This document shows positions 5,574-5,652 of a DNA stretch of 5,652 nt, piece after piece (the stretch's first letter is position 1; each line of letters starts with the position of its first letter). Location of the stretch: contig CADBLW010000343.1 in the NCBI GenBank assembly GCA_902795625.1, forward strand, positions 1-5,652. The letters run 5' to 3'. The position numbers and the translations under genes are program-made. The stretch comes from an uncultured Lachnospiraceae bacterium. GTDB lineage: Bacteria > Bacillota > Clostridia > Lachnospirales > Lachnospiraceae. The notes under the pieces are model-generated. The model was not told where the DNA came from. It ran no database searches and saw only the letters and a list, made by a program, of their open reading frames with translations.

Positions 5574-5652
5574 ATGAGTGATACCTATTGGATCATCTCC
5601 GCGGTGATTGCGGTTTTGTTCGGCATCAGTTTCGCGCTTCGCGTCATGGAGC
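5574..5652 (+). CDS. Start of an unidentified gene with an N-terminal transmembrane segment (cut by the window)
   Basis: Only 26 codons are visible: MSDTYW, then a hydrophobic run IISAVIAVLFGISFAL (7-22), then RVME. There is no lipobox in the visible part and no positively charged n-region before the helix, which suggests a membrane anchor with the N-terminus outside rather than a cleaved signal peptide. It begins 3 bases after the stop of the zinc-ribbon gene with its own G-run Shine-Dalgarno, so it belongs to the same operon. In related genomes, as I recall, zinc-ribbon genes of this kind can sit beside TPM-domain or SPFH-domain proteins. Nothing in these 26 residues proves either. Confidence 0.65.
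   Translation, partial: MSDTYWIISAVIAVLFGISFALRVME

Noticed and set aside
1..5652. CRISPR arrays, tRNA or rRNA genes, insertion sequences, attachment sites
   Set aside because: No regularly spaced repeats, cloverleaf sequences, transposase motifs or terminal inverted repeats were seen on either strand.

Overview
The window looks like a chromosomal segment of a mid-GC Gram-positive anaerobe, most likely a Clostridia member (Lachnospiraceae-like). The grounds are a pyruvate formate-lyase gene under a ZTP (pfl-type) riboswitch, lipoprotein signal peptides with E/K-rich tethers, strong sigma-A-type promoters and purine-rich Shine-Dalgarno sites. No species can be assigned from the sequence alone.

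Layout. On the minus strand, positions 1-544 hold the first 181 codons of pyruvate formate-lyase (pflB), running off the left edge. Its regulatory region lies to the right: a consensus promoter (797-825), a ZTP riboswitch aptamer (about 687-780), an overlapping intrinsic terminator (655-689) and a clean ribosome-binding site (551-557). High ZTP, the alarmone of 10-formyl-tetrahydrofolate shortage, should permit read-through and raise formate production by PflB.

From the same intergenic region a second near-consensus promoter (872-900) fires rightwards into an operon of at least four genes with gaps of 31, 34 and 3 bases and no visible internal terminator. The first two genes (1075-2670 and 2702-4297) encode tandem paralogous lipoproteins, each exactly 531 residues, built largely of degenerate YD (RHS-like) beta repeats and sharing a C-terminal YEYWEGE-x-PQ signature. 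The third (4332-5570) encodes a membrane protein with two cytosolic-type zinc ribbons, a conserved middle domain and two C-terminal transmembrane helices. The fourth (from 5574) is cut off after 26 codons and starts with a probable membrane helix.

The operon mRNA has a leader of about 165 nt with nested complementary segments that I could not match to a known RNA class. All four of its genes use G-run ribosome-binding sites, unlike the AGGAGGT of pflB. The best candidate for an undescribed system is this operon: a pair of surface YD-repeat lipoproteins coupled to a zinc-ribbon membrane protein. Its function is unknown. The best-supported regulatory element is the ZTP riboswitch.
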